From assembly GCF_004193775.1 (NCBI RefSeq), contig NC_041021.1, positions 35,351,718-35,415,717 on the forward strand: a stretch of DNA of 64,000 nt. Direction: 5' to 3'. The notes beneath the pieces are model-generated. The model searched no databases. It was not told the origin of the DNA and worked only from the letters and a program-made list of their open reading frames with translations. Of the stretch, positions 22,764 to 35,138 are shown in pieces. Both the position numbers and the translations under genes were made by a program. Positions within the stretch are counted from its first letter, which is position 1. Each line of letters starts with the position of its first letter. Source of the stretch: Glycine soja (taxonomy: Eukaryota; Streptophyta; Magnoliopsida; Fabales; Fabaceae).

Positions 22764-23602
22764 TCAATGCCCGTCTGTACGCCGCCTATGCCTCGATCTG
22801 TGACCTACAGTTGGTTGCCTAATGTAGCTTCTTGCGATGCCCAGACATTCTTCAGCAACAATATAGGCTTTTGTTCCTTCAGTCAGGATCCTCAAGTTCA
22901 GTAGCCTCTCCAACTTGTCAGCAATTGCTACATAACCATCCTAGTAAGTAAAAAAATAAACAAACATAACAATTGTCAGTAATAAAAAAAAAACAACAAA
23001 CACAAATACCAAAAAAATATATTACCACTGCATGTCGAAGATGATGCACATCAACTGCCTTATCAGGTGTTGCTACCGCCATCGATCGCTGGTACACATC
23101 TAGTTCAACAAATGTGTCATACTACGGAACCGGAAGAACTCTAGGAGGATCCCTTGGTTGTGCCGGATTCATCAATGGGTGTGAAATCATGTAGAACCAA
23201 TCCATTTAATCCATTGCATAGTGGTCAGGCACTGCACAAAGTTGCCCCACAGGTGCAATGTAGTCACTGAACTACATCCATCTATCATCCATTTCTTCAA
23301 TAGAGACTAAAGACATAGCAGATGTGGCGGAATAGTCTGGATGTATCCCAACTGTCGTACAACCCTCTCCGGTCGGTGAATGACAATCAAGGGGCCATAT
23401 TTGAGATGACAAAAAAATAATGAGATGACCTCAAATTCTCTAAATGAATGGTGGTCACCATACGGAATTCGGCACACCACATCAAGGGTTAGTCTGTCCA
23501 GACACCTGCGATATGTGGAAACAGGCAGTGCCTTGTTAGAGCTCCATCAGCATACATGCGGTCTCCTCTCATCATAATCCTCGGCAGGCAGGGCGGAACC
23601 AA
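22764..23602 (-). pseudogene. Plant-mobile-domain (MAIN-like) gene, C-terminal half
   Basis: Read on the minus strand: LPAEDYDERRPHVC, NKALPVSTYRRCLDRLT, CRIPYGDHHSFREFEVISLF, GPLIVIHRPERVVRQLGY, then after frameshifts DKLERLLNLRILTEGTKAY, VAEECLGIARSYI and GHRSRHRRRTDGH plus stop at 22764. These are the C-terminal blocks of the plant mobile domain family (MAIN/MAIL1 and PP7 long-form homologues in databases), of which many copies ride in legume MULEs. The N-terminal half is at 39371-40554, separated by Calypso-2. The role of MULE-borne copies is unknown. Confidence 0.82.
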
Positions 23603-24982
23603 TGTTAGTCGTCATTTACAACTAACTTTTTTATAGAAAAGTTTTATAAAATGTTTGTCTTTTCCCCAATTTATGGTTCTTTTTGTAGGTTTGTACATAG
23701 GTTTAGTTTAATTTTGTTCAGTAGAAATGCCCAACATTGTGAATTTAATGTGTTTCAACTTCAATTTTAGGTAAAAAAAGATGAAACTTGTAAAGGCTAG
23801 CAGCTGGTGTCTCACTAAGCGAGGCTTGTGTGCTTAGTGAGAATCACGTGCTAAGCGAGGCACTCAGCTCGCTTAGTGAGTTGGGAGAATCTGGAGGAGA
23901 ATCTGAGAAGCATCTATGCGCTCAGCGCGTCATCAGCTTGCTCAATGAGGCGTTTGTCTCTTCCCACGCTAAGCACTCCCAGCTCGCTCAGCGGATATTC
24001 ACTAACTTGTGCTAAGCGCGAAAATGGCGTTGAGCGAGCCTTCGAGGACAGAAAGCCCTTTTTAAGGATGAAGTTGGAAAAATCAAGAGGGGAGCATGGA
24101 TTGGAACGTAGAGAGTAGAATAGAGGCACAAAACAGAGCAAGGAAGCCAAAAACCTCAGCTTTCAAGAGGATCTTTGGTTAATAAGTAATTTCTAGGTTC
24201 CTAGAGGTGGAGGAGACATCCCCACCACTGTGTAATCTGTTATTTTCTTCTTAAACCCTTATCTTGTAGCTGAAAGCTGTTGCCTTGTGATGGAAGGCTA
24301 AGTATTTCTGTTGGGAAATTCTGCTGAAACTTGATGTAAATTCTTAACTATCTATTTAATGTTGTTTTATATGTTCATTGCTTCTATCTACACTTAATTA
24401 TTGCATGCTTTTGGTCTGATCACCCATTTTTGTGTAAAGTTAGGATTTTTAGCATTGGAAAATGTATTAATCCTTAGAATATGATAGAACAGGGCTAGAT
24501 AACTGTATTGCTAGACATAGAATGTAGGGTTTTAGTTTTTGATATGTTGTGATTGTAATGCTGTTCAGCTAGGCTAAGTTCGATGAGACATCTGAGAATG
24601 AGGTTTAATTAGAATTAGTCCATTCACACGAGGAATCAGTGTTTGGTATTTTAGTCTTCAGCATAGAACACAATAATAACATTAAATAGAGAAAAATATT
24701 TTAATTACATCAAGCGTTCAGTAGAATGACCCAACGTTTTAATCATTTGTTTTCTCTCCCATTTTGATAAGTGTATTTGTAGTTCTTTTAGATTTACAGC
24801 ACATACATCTTTGATTTAATTCTATTTACATGGCTTTATATCAATGTCTGCTTGTTGAATGAAACTTCACCAAATGAAACAAGTTTTCTGAGTTCGATAC
24901 TCGGTTTCTTACCATTTTATTATTACTTTAATGACTCGGTACACTTTCTGATAAAGTTCGGGACTGTCCTAGAGTACGAACA
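23603..24982 (+). repeat. 5' LTR of Calypso-2
   Basis: TGTTAG...GAACA, 1380 bp. GCTAAGCG words lie at about 23812-24040. It differs from its 3' partner by scattered substitutions and small indels, so insertion is not very recent. Confidence 0.93.
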
Positions 24983-24989
24983 AAGTTTT

Positions 24990-25007
24990 TGGCACCATTG
25001 CTGGGGA
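24990..25007 (+). promoter_or_regulatory. Primer-binding site of Calypso-2 (degenerate)
   Basis: TGGCACCATTGCTGGGGA lies 7 bases after the LTR, with three changes from the Asp-tRNA complement seen at 1279. The changes (two G to A, one C to T) look like decay of methylated cytosines. Confidence 0.85.
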
Positions 25008-25150
25008 ACTTCTTTCCATTTGGAAAGTCTAGTTTAGTTTGTAGGCATTAATTCTTTATTCTTTGATTATTTGTTTGTGTGAATATTTAGTTAGTTCAGA
25101 AATTATTTTTCTCTTGGATTGGTTAACTATTGCTTTTGCTAGTGCTTTGT

Positions 25151-26808
25151 ATGCGTGGAAAGTCCTCTACAAGTGATTTGGTTCCATTAAATTTGGAGAT
25201 TGAAGCTACTTGCAGAATAAACAATGTAGAAAGGCGGAGAAAAATCTTGCAAGAAAGGGCAATACCAATCCTAGAAGAGCCTTGTTCGTCTTATTCGTCT
25301 TCCAGTTTTCCAGAAACAAGGGAATCTGAAACTGCAGTGCCTGAAGCCAACATAATGGTTGAAGAGCAACCGAGAAGAGTAACCCTTGAAAACTACTCAA
25401 GTTCTACTGTGCCACAGTTTTTCACTAGCATTGCGCGGCCAGAGGTTCAAGCGCAAAATATTACCTATCCTCATGCACTAATCCAGTTGATACAAGGCAA
25501 CCTATTCCATGGTTTGCCCAATGAAAACCCATATGCACATCTAGCCACTTACATTGAAATCTGTTAGGTTGAGCCTGTTTTCATTTTCATTGTCTAGAGA
25601 GGCGAAAAGATGGCTTCATTCATTTAAAGGCAACAGTCTAAAGACTTGGGACGAAGTGGTTGAAAAATTCTTGAAAAAATATTTCCTGGAGTCCAAGACT
25701 GCAGAAGGAAAGGCTGCCATCTCTTCCTTCCACCAGTTTCCAGATAAATCCTTAAGTGAGGCCTTGGAAAGATTTCGTAGCTTGTTGCGGAAGACCCCTA
25801 CTCACGGATTTTTAGAACCGATACAACTCAACATATTCATTAATGGGTTGAGGCCATACTCGAAGCAACTCTTAGATGCTTCTGCAGGGGACAAAATAAA
25901 ATTGAAGACCCTTGAAGAAGCCATGGAATTAATTGAGAATATGGTTGCAAGTGATCACGCAATACTGCGTGATAGGACTCATATCCCTACCAAAAGAAGT
26001 CTGCTAGAGCTCTCATCCCAGGATGCACTTTTGGCACAGAACAAGTTGTTATCCAAGCAGCTTAAGACATTGACCGAAACCTTAAGTAACTTGGCAAACC
26101 AATTTAATATTAATCAACCTTCCCATTCCGCTGTTTTGCAGGTAGGAGGTTGCAGCATTTGTGGTAGAGCTCAGAGTTTGGCCGTTGTATTCCCATTGAT
26201 GATTCTGCACAAGAAGTGAACTACATGGGAGGGAATCAGCCCAGGCAAGGTTATAATGCAGGCAGATATTCAGGTTTTCAGCATGGTTCGAATTTTAATC
26301 AGCAGCAAGGGCAATAGAGAGCCCAACCTGGAATCAATTCAATAAAGAGCAGGGCGAACCATCTAATAGGCCTCAGCAATACGGGCCTAGCCTATATGAG
26401 AGAACCACAAAGCTGGAGAAGCCCCTTGCTCAGTTTATGTAGGTTTCAATGTCCAACCATAAGAGCACGGAGTCAGCCATCAAAAACCTTGAAATCCAGG
26501 TGGGGCAGCTGGCCAAACAGATTGCAGAAAAATCTTCTAGTAATTTTGGAGCGAACACTGAGCAGAATCCAAAAGAAGAGTGCAAAGCTATGATGACCAG
26601 AGGCAGAATGGAAACCATGGGTGAGAATGAGGGAATAGTAGTTGATGACCATGAACTAGTAGTTGTTGAAGAAGAGGAAGATGGGAAGGAAACAAATGGC
26701 AATCAGTTGAGGGAGGACAAAATAAAAGAGAATGAAAAGAAAGAAATAAATGAAGAGAATAATAAAGAAAAAGAAAAACCAAAACAAAAAGAAAAAGAAA
26801 AAAAATGA
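25151..26808 (+). pseudogene. gag: gag of Calypso-2
   Basis: Starts at the MRGKSS methionine (25151). Open to IEIC at 25566, where about 42 bases present in Calypso-1 (codons YNTVIIAGVPEDAI) are missing, giving a stop. The core resumes at 25554-26219 in another frame with EAKRWLHSFKG, KTWDEVVEKFL and DASAGDKIKLKTLEEAMELI. The zinc knuckle CSICGRA near 26155 is damaged by a frameshift. QVGQLAKQIAEKS and a Lys/Glu tail follow (26449-26808). The N-terminal part is better preserved than in Calypso-1. Confidence 0.87.
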
Positions 26809-26897
26809 AAAAATGAGAAGAAAGAAGAGGAGAAGAAGAGTAAGAGTGAATGTGCCTGTGAGAAAAAAAGGAGGCAGCTCCAGCTGAAGGAAAAGAG

Positions 26898-27342
26898 GTG
26901 CCATACGCCTTGGTACCCTCAAAGAAAGACAAGGAGCGGCACCTATCTCAGTTACTTGATATCTTCAAGAAATTAGAGATTACTATGCCCTTTGGAGAGG
27001 CCTTACAGCAGATGCCACTCTACTCAAAGTTCCTGAAAGATTTGCTAACCAAAAAGAACAAGTACATACATAATGACACCATTGTTATGGAGGGAAATTG
27101 TAGTGCAGTGATTCAACGGATCCTTCCACCGAAGCACAAAGATCCTGGAAGTGTCATTATACCATGCTCAATTGGTGCTGTGTCTGTGGGCAAAGCTCTC
27201 ATTGACTTGGGAGCTAGTATAAATTTAATGTCACTCTCTATGTGCAAGAGGTTAGGAGAGTTGGAAATTATGCCAACCAAGATGACACTTTAGTTAGAAG
27301 ATCGTTCTGTGACCAGACCCTATGGCGTTATTGAAGATGTTT
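26898..27342 (+). pseudogene. Protease region of Calypso-2, part 1
   Basis: An open stretch, VPYALVPSKKDKERHLSQ to MPTKMTL (26898-27292), has the active-site block DLGASINLM at about 27207. One stop precedes RPYGVIEDVL, which is cut at 27342 by the nested Ty3 element. This is the best preserved protease stretch in the window. Confidence 0.85.
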
Positions 27343-28316
27343 TGATGCAATCCTACCCCCCAAGGGCATTGGATAGAAGACTCCAAGAAGATTGGGCCAA
27401 TGATGCAAGAGAAGGTCCTAGGGTTCTCATAAGCCTTAGGGTAGATTTCAGGCTCATGGGCTAAGTATGAGCCCACTTATCTTTGTACATATTAGATTAA
27501 GGTTTCATTAATTTTGGGTTATGTATTTAGGGCTCCATAATGTAGGTAGGGTACCCTAGAAATATAGGATTTTTCAGCCCTAGTATTTTAGGGCACATAG
27601 ACTAGTTTTTGTATTAAGGGTAGTTTTGTAATTTCACATGCACTATGTGAATATTTGATGTGTGTGGTTGGAAATAAATTTAATTGAATTGGTAGAAGCC
27701 CAATCCAATTAAATTTTAGAGGGAGAGGTGAGCATTTGCTTACTACACCCCATTGCCACATCATATAGTCACACTTTGTGCATGTCCTTCATGCTTTACA
27801 TGCCTCATGACACCTAAGCGCACTTAGTGGAGAATCTTGAAATTGATCTTGAATTAGTGGACTGAACCATAACTAAAATTCACTAATCATAATTAGTGAA
27901 ATTTTGGCTCCAAAGTTTGGCTCCACAAATTCAATTTCAAATTCAAGTGAAATTTGAATTGAAATTCAAATTTCCCTCCAATTTTGTGTGACACTTAGGC
28001 TATAAATAGAGGTCATGTGTGTGCATTTTTTTGAACTTTGATCATTTTAATATTAGACTTCAGATTTCAGAGCTCTTTTAGAGCATAAAATTTCGTGCTC
28101 TTCTCTCCCTCTCCCTTCATTCATCTCCTTCTTCCTCCAAGCTCTTATCCATGGCCTCCTATGGTGGTGAGCTTCTTCTAGACTCATCTTCTCCTTGAAG
28201 TGACGTCCCCTCTCTCTCTTCCTTCTCCATTCCGCTGCCATTCATCTTCCAAGAAGCAAAGGAATCCATTGATGAAGAAGATCCTAGGCCTACAAGCTCC
28301 AATGGAGCTTACATCA
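27343..28316 (+). repeat. 5' LTR of nested Ty3 element
   Basis: TGATGCAATCC...TTACATCA. A TATA-like CTATAAATAG at about 28000 precedes the expected transcription start. Nearly identical to 31871-32842, suggesting a fairly young insertion. Confidence 0.92.
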
Positions 28317-28318
28317 TG

Positions 28319-28330
28319 TGGTATCAGAGC
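28319..28330 (+). promoter_or_regulatory. Primer-binding site, initiator tRNA-Met type
   Basis: TGGTATCAGAGC lies two bases after the LTR, the complement of the 3' end of plant initiator tRNA-Met. Confidence 0.9.
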
Positions 28331-30210
28331 ATCTTCATCTAGGTGATGTTCTTTTGCTTCCTCTATCTTTTTGTTCGGTGAATTCTCTTTAATTCCTTTT
28401 TCTTCATCTTATTCTACATGTATATCCTCCATTGTCTTGTGGTTTGGTTCTGTTTAGAGTAGATTCAAAAAAAAAAAAAAAACCGATTAAATCTTAGATC
28501 TACACTTGTTCTTGCATTTCTATGGTTCAAATTTTGTAGATCTACTCTTGAATCATGTTTTTGTGTTGATTTTAGGTTCTATCCTTTTTCATTCATAATA
28601 TTCTTGTGCTGAACCTTAGATCTAAATTTTCTTCCAAAATATTTATTAGAAAAAAAAACACAAAAATCTAAGTGTAAATCACTTAATCCATGTTGTCTTA
28701 GAGTCGTGTTTAGTCATAGTAATTGTCACATTATGTTCTAAGTTTGTATTGAATTTTTATTTTGTTGATTGAATTCTAGATACATTTTTTCATCTATTCT
28801 TGTTATTCTTAGCCTATCTTTTGAGTTTTGAGTCTAATTCATGCATGTTATTTAGTTCATAACATGTTCTAAATCAATTCCTAGAAGTAGTCTTGTTGTT
28901 GAACTCTTTTTTTTGTTTTCTAAGTTTCCTACATGATGCCTATGATGAAGTAGAGTTGTGGTGCTGAGTTGTCGCTGGATTTGTGAATCAAATAAGTCTT
29001 AAGCTCTCTTGAATTGTGTTATTCAAGATAATTGAGCATAAGCAAACACAAATTGTAACTATCCAAGCCTTAAGCAACATAAACACTACTCTTGATTTCT
29101 AGGTTGAAATCGCTGGTGCTGGCAGCTTGAACATACAAACTTGTATAAATATTGGTCACTACGTGTTTTGAGCTGAAATTTTTACTGAATTTTCTAGACA
29201 TCTGGAACAAAATTATAAAAAAAGAACCAAGCAATTTGGATTAAAGGAAAAAAATAAGAAGAATCACACAAGTTGGAAGAAAAATCAGTGTCCAAGAAAA
29301 AAAAAAAAAGTGAAAGGGAAGTGTGCATATTGTTTTGGCTCAAAATTTGTTCTATAATTGGTGCCTATTTTATACCAATCCTAGTTCTGAGATTTCAATT
29401 GAAAATTATTGTGAAAACAAGTGCCAAAACTAGAGGTTTCTTGAGTCTTTTTTTTTTAGTTTTTCTACTCTACTCTAGAGCCATTCTAGGTTTCTCTTTG
29501 AGTCCTAGCTTGCTTTTTTGTGCTTTTCATTACTTTAATTGTTGAATAATCCTTGAAAATTTGTCTTGTTAAAACTCTATTGGTTTAGCTTTCATTTCAT
29601 TTTTTTTTTGTCTTTAGTTATTGCTTGTCTCTTTGTTTCCTTGCTTGTGAGTTGCCATATAGGGAATTGGAAAGGAGGATTGGTGCCATATCTTGAAGAA
29701 TTTGAGTCAAGAAGTAAGGGGCCAACCACCTTAAGAGCTATTGGACTAAGAAGCACTCCAAATTGAGTGAAACACTAAAGAGAGAATAGCCACCACAATC
29801 GAGGACATTTTTCTTTGTAATTTTGTAATTGGCAATTTGCTTTGCTTTCAAATTTTGTAACAAAAAGGCCTTTCTTTGGAAGTAAGTTGGGAGCCTCCGC
29901 TAGGTCACCCTACTTCATTTGTGTGTAATAATTTTAGGCAATTTTCCCTTAGGATAGTGAGTGTTTTGTTGGGAACCTTAAATGAGGTCATCCAAACACT
30001 TTTAGGATCTGCCTAGTTTGCATTTCTTGAACTTTAATTTCTTGTTTACTTTCATAGTTTATTTTATTTACTAGCCACACCTAGTTTATCTTGTTATTGC
30101 ATAGTACTTTCTTCTTTCTTATCACACTTATCTTGAGTTATTTTGGAACCTTAGCTTTTACCTTTTTTTACAAACCCCCAACAAGAAAGAACCACAACTT
30201 AGGAACCAAC
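28331..30210 (+). other. Long leader of nested Ty3 element
   Basis: 1.9 kb of AT-rich untranslated DNA with scattered short frames that I do not consider genes. It has A runs at 28469 and 29299. Confidence 0.7.
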
Positions 30211-31709
30211 ATGAGTCATCATTCATCTAGTGTTAATGGCAAGGGTACTAGTCATAAGGACCCTCTATCTAGAATCTTAGATGAGTTGAGTTCTCTCAAG
30301 TTATGGAAAGAAAAGAAAAAGAAAAAGAGAGGGTAAAAATAAATCAAGATGAGAGGGAACAAATAAGGGAAGAAGAAAGAAGGAAAATACTAAAAGAATT
30401 AAGAAAAGAAAAACATGCCTCCTATAGTAGTCATAACTCTTGCAAGAGCCTAAGTGAGGAACTTCGTGACTATTATGAAGGAAGGTATAGGTCACATCTT
30501 AGACCTCACTCCCATATGAGAGAAAAGGAAAGAAAGCCTCATGAGGCTAGCATTAACCTCCCATACTTCCATAGGAAGGACAATCTAGAGGCTAACTTAG
30601 ATTGGGAAATAAGGGTAGAGCAACAACTTAAAAGGAAGTCTACTTCAAAATTTTATGGCTCTCACTCTTATCCAAAGAAAGACCAAGGTCAAGGCATCTT
30701 AGAGGTGACACCTTCTAAGCCCAAAGATGATAAGGGGAAGACAATAGAAAAGCAACCCCTTAAGGCTAGTATGCAAGAGAAGACTAGCTCCATGAAGTGC
30801 TTTAAATGTCTCGAAAGAGGACACATTACTTCTCAATGCCCCACCAAGAAAACCATGACTATGAGGGGCCAAGACATTTATAGTAGCCAAGATGAGGTTA
30901 CTACATCACCTTCTTCTAGTGAAAGTGAAGAAGCAAAAGGGGAAGAATCTAGTGAAGAAATCTACCCGCAAGAAGAAGGACAACCTTTAATGGTTAAGGA
31001 GGAGTGTAAGGAGGTAAGTGTCTCCTCCAAGAGGTTAGCTAAGAAGGAAAGTCATTTTGAAATAAAGACAAATATTAAAGAAACTTACCCTCTTAGACAA
31101 CCTCCACATTTTCTCCTTTGTAAAAAGGCACTTGTTAGCATTGCCACACCTCTTAGGCTTGAGTTTATTCCTCAAGTAAAGAAGTTGTTGGATAAGGGTT
31201 TGGTTTGCAAGAGCTTAAATGCTTGTGCTTTGTTGGTGCCCAAAATAGGTATTATTAGGCATCAAATCCCTATGATAGGTGGTATGATGAATTTGTTGAG
31301 TGGTGCAACACTCTTTTGTAAAATCACTCATGCACCCAACATCTTCATGATTTATGTATATAGGGTCTCATTGGGTAGGTTTGTTCTTATTTTTTGTTTC
31401 AATGCAAACCTAGGTGCTCATGTGGGACACCTTAGGTTTGTTGTAATTTTTTGTAGGAATAATCAACATGAAAATAAAGAAAACGGTATGTTTTATTCCA
31501 TTACTTTCCTTAGCTTTTTAAATAGTGATCAAGGGCTTCCCATGGACCCTAAGAGAATAAAGGTCATTCCTGAGTGGCCTACTCCACCAAGTATAAGGGA
31601 AATTTGGGGCTTCAATATCTTAACAAACTTTTACAAAAGGTTTGTCCCATATTTTTCTATACTTGTAGCACCACTCATTGAGTTGGTGAGGAACTATATT
31701 CTCTTATAG
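30211..31709 (+). pseudogene. gag-RT fusion frame of nested Ty3 element
   Basis: Gag starts at MSHHSSS (30211). A frameshift in an A-rich run near 30310 shifts to the 468-codon frame 30303-31709. The frame contains a Glu/Arg-rich coiled-coil-like start, NLPYFHRKDNLEANLDWEIR (gag core start), a CFKCLERGHITSQC zinc knuckle at about 30799-30840, and an acidic linker. Reverse-transcriptase remnants follow: FIPQVKKLLDKGLV at about 31165 and FCKITH, then HVGHLRFVVIF and IKVIPEWPTPPSIREI to NFYKRFVPYFS near the end. The catalytic DD box and most fingers and palm are gone, yet the frame stays open across the deletions. Confidence 0.85.
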
Positions 31710-31855
31710 GAAGATGGCCAGGAAAGGGGTTTTCAGTCCTTACCGTACTCTAAGTTACCCAACATCACTAATACATATGTTTTTATTCTTTTTACAAGTG
31801 GTGAGGAAAGAATTAATGAGTTTCAAGAACCTCTGGATTTGAGGTCAAATCCTTT

Positions 31856-31870
31856 TCAAGGGGGAGGGAA
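31856..31870 (+). promoter_or_regulatory. Polypurine tract of nested Ty3 element
   Basis: TTCAAGGGGGAGGGAA lies immediately before the 3' LTR. The interval 31710-31855 is a short noncoding tail with a degenerate Ty3 coding end. Confidence 0.8.
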
Positions 31871-32842
31871 TAATGCAATCCTACCCCCCAAGGGCATTGG
31901 ATAGAAGACTCCAAAAAGATTGGGCCAAAGATGCAAGAGAAAGCCCTAGGGTTTCCATGAGCCTTACGATAGATTTTGGGTCCATGGGCTAAGTATGAGC
32001 CCACTTATCTTTGTACATATTAGATTAAGGTTTCATTAATTTTGGGTCATGTATTTAAGGCTCCATAATGTAGGTAGGGTACCCTAGAAATATAGGAATT
32101 TTCAACCCTTGTATTTTAGGGCACCTAGACTAGTTTTTGTATTAGGGGTAGTTTTGTAATTTCACATGCACTAAGTGAATATTTGATGTGTGTGGTTGGA
32201 AATAAATTTAATTGAATTGGTAGAAGCCCAATCCAATTAAATTTTAGAGGGGGAGGTGAGCATTTGCTTACTACACCCATTTCCACACCATATAGTCACA
32301 CTTTGTGCATGTCCTTCATGCTTTACATGCCTCATGACACCTAAGCACACTTAGTGGAGAATCTTGGAATTGATATTGGATTAGTGGGCTGAACCATAAC
32401 TAAAATTCACTAATCATAATTAGTGAAATTTTGGCTCCAAAGTTTGGCTCCATAAGTTCAATTTCAAATTTAAGTGAAATTTGAATTGAAATTCAAATTT
32501 TCCTTCAATTTTGTGTGACACTTAGGCTATAAATAGAGGTCATGTGTGTGAATTTTTTTGAACTTTGATCATTTGAATATTAAACTTCAGATTTTAGAGC
32601 TCTCTTAGAGGCAAAATTTCGTGCTCTTCTCTCCCTCTCCCTTTATTCATCTCCTTCTTCCTCCAAGCTCTTATCCATGGCCTCCTATGGTGGTGAGCTT
32701 CTTCTAGACTCATCTTCTCCTTGAAGTGGCATCTCCTCTCTCTCTTCCTTCTCCATTCTGTTGCCATTCATTTTCTAAGAAGCAAAGGAATCCATTGATG
32801 AAGAAGATCCTAGGCCTACAAGCTCCAATGGAGCTTACATCA
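31871..32842 (+). repeat. 3' LTR of nested Ty3 element
   Basis: Begins TAATGCAATCC, where the 5' copy has TGATGCAATCC (terminal TG changed to TA), and ends TTACATCA. Confidence 0.92.
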
Positions 32843-33056
32843 TGTTTTGGTTAGAGTGAAGCATTTAACTTTCCTAGCTGAGTTTGTAGTGATGGAAATC
32901 GAAGAGGATACTGAGATCCCCTTGATCTTGGGTCGTCCCTTCATGTTGACCGCTAGCTATGTAGTGGACATGGGAAAGAAAAAGCTTGAGATGGGAATTG
33001 CTGATCAAAAGATCTGTTTCGACTTATTTGAGGAAGAAAAGCATTCGCTCAACTAG
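32843..33056 (+). pseudogene. Protease region of Calypso-2, part 2
   Basis: Continues part 1 after the nested element: VRVKHLTFLAEFVVMEIEED, IPLILGRPFMLTASY, KKLEMGIADQK, ending EKHSLN plus stop. Colinear with 3658-3897. The C-terminal block is open. Confidence 0.85.
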
Positions 33057-33344
33057 AATGTTTGTTCAGAGGTAAATAAAGTATGGGAAGAGATGGTTTT
33101 GAAGGTGGGAACCAAATTTGATCCAGACCCATAAAGTAAGATGCGTCAAGTTAATGAAGTTAAACGAGCGCTTGCTGGGAGGAAACCCAGTCCTTTTTAA
33201 TTTTATGTTAATTGCATTTAGTTTGAGAATACTTGTTTGTGATTGTTTGAATGATTAATCAGCATGTTTTGCATTGAAAATGGGGTTGATCAAGCTTCTC
33301 TAGAAGCTGTGGATGGAAACACTTATAAAAAAATTTCAGTCATC
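33057..33344 (+). other. Pol-deletion junction of Calypso-2
   Basis: The same join as 3898-4135: the protease tail passes into AAAGTAAGATGCGTCAAG and AACGAGCGCTTGCTGGGAGG with no pol between. About 50 bases near 33200-33250 are absent from Calypso-1. Confidence 0.75.
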
Positions 33345-35065
33345 TATTCCCTCAACGCGCCTCGTGCACTAAGCGAATGATCCTTCCCGTGCTGAGCGAG
33401 TCACTTCTCGCGCTAAGCGCATCAACTCTTGTTCATTGGCTGAAGGGATCTCGCTGAGCGAGCCCTCTGCACTAAGCCCAAAAACTTCTCTGGAGTTTCA
33501 TCTTTTGGAATTAGGCTAAGCGAGTCCTCTCGCTAAGTGCACAGCTGCATCTCGCTAAGTGCCCACTGTGCGCTAAGCGTAATTCCTTCTCTGTTGGACC
33601 TTATTTTGAATTGGGCCCAGCAGGTCAGCCCACTAAGCCCAAATCCCTCTCGGGCTTGGAATTGCGCTAAGTGAGAGTCTCTCGCTAAGCGAGCCCCACT
33701 ACTGCATCAGGAAGCATTTTATTTGCTAAGACGGCCCATGGCCCGCTAAGCAAGAGTTGCAGACCAATCAGAGCTGCAGAACTCGCTAAGTGCGACCCTT
33801 CGCGCTAAGACCAATTTCTTCTCTGGAATGTCATATTTTCAAATTGGGTTGAGCGAGTTTGCCCGCTAAGCATGTGGGTTTGAATTCTAAAAACTCAAAA
33901 GTCATTGAGTGCTCGCTTAGCGAGTGACCCGCGCTAAGCGAGACAGTCGAAACTGCCAAAAATAAAGCTTAACTGCCTTGGGCAGTTTCATTTGTGCAAA
34001 ATTAAAACACTTTTCACTCTCATCCTTTGCATCCTGCACTCATCTGCATTGTGTTTCTACGCATTCTCTGCTTCTCTGTGCTTCCTCTTGTTCATCTTTT
34101 AGTGCAATCCAAGTAAGTAATCCCTACTTACCATTTTATTTTTGCTTTGAACCTTAGGGTAGATGCCTTATTGTAGCTTCTTAAAAATTTTGATTTTATG
34201 CTTGGCAATGCTGCTGTTAGATTAGTTGTTAGTAAGCATGTTGTTAGGGGTTTATTTTCACACATAATGTACATGCTTTTGTGCTGTTTTTATTTGGTTT
34301 TGAGGCCTATGGTAGGCAACTGAAAAGCCCCAAGTTTTTTTGGATTTTTCGATGATCTTGCTAAGCGAGCCTGCTCGCTTAGCGAGTTCATCAATTTCTG
34401 TTGATTTTCTGGGTTTTTGGATGAACTCACTTAGCTGGCCCTGTCCCGCTAAGCGCGTTCATCATTTTTGTACATATGTTTGAATGCTTGCATGAACTCG
34501 CTTAGCCATTGCACTTAGGCTTAGCGAGCATTTAAATTTCTTGTTATTTTGTGAGTTCTTATGAACTCAATAAGTCGGCATGCCGCACTTAGCGAGTTAG
34601 TGTGCTTAGTTCAGAATCTTAGAGTCTTTTTATCTTATATTGGTGGCTAAGCGAGTGACTCTCGATAAGCTACTCAGCTATGAAGGCTGAATAAGCCGGG
34701 CTAAGCGAGTCTGTCTCGCTAAGCCCAAGGCATTTGTGTTTTTCTGTGATTTTGTTCATGCGCTAAGCCAATTATGTTCCAGAGGTCTGTTTGGGCTAAG
34801 CGCCTACTAGCGCTAAGCCTGTTTAGTGTGTCGCGCTAAGTGAGCCTGTCTCGTTAAGCGCAATTAGCTCTCTGTGAGAGAATAAGGCTTAGCGAGTCAT
34901 GCTCGCTTAGCCACTGTGTTGTTTCAGCTAAGCGAGTATGTCTCGCTTAGCCAGAGTCTTTGTTTTTGTGTTGTCGCGCTAAGTGCGCCCTACGCGCTAA
35001 GCGAGTGCTGTTATTTTCATAAGGTGTGCTAAGCGAGTCAGTCTCGCTAAGTGCCTAGTCTATTT
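33345..35065 (+). repeat. GCTAAGCG word array of Calypso-2
   Basis: Colinear with 4140-5945, with the same dense GCTAAGCG/CGCTTAGC words. Many words are intact in one copy where the other has decayed, and a block of about 90 bases near 34760 is missing here relative to Calypso-1. Positions of the words are largely preserved. Confidence 0.85.
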
Positions 35066-35138
35066 TTCAATTTTATTTTTGTTTTCAGTTGAAATAAAAA
35101 CCTGTCTAACTTGATTCTTATGCTCATTTTTTATGCAG

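Larger units (their letters stand above)
27343..32842 (+). mobile_element. Nested Ty3 LTR element with Met-tRNA primer site
   Basis: LTRs of 974 and 972 bp, flanked by TGTTT on both sides (27338-27342 and 32843-32847). Length is 5.5 kb with a single main frame (30303-31709) that joins gag to reverse-transcriptase remnants. Protease, the catalytic reverse transcriptase core, RNase H and integrase are missing, so it is non-autonomous. Rejoining the flanks restores the protease phrase EDVLVRV of Calypso-2. Confidence 0.93.

Noticed and set aside
29273..29766. Two short plus-strand ORFs in the leader of the nested Ty3 element
   Set aside because: Hydrophobic T-rich text with no conservation signal visible; typical leader noise.
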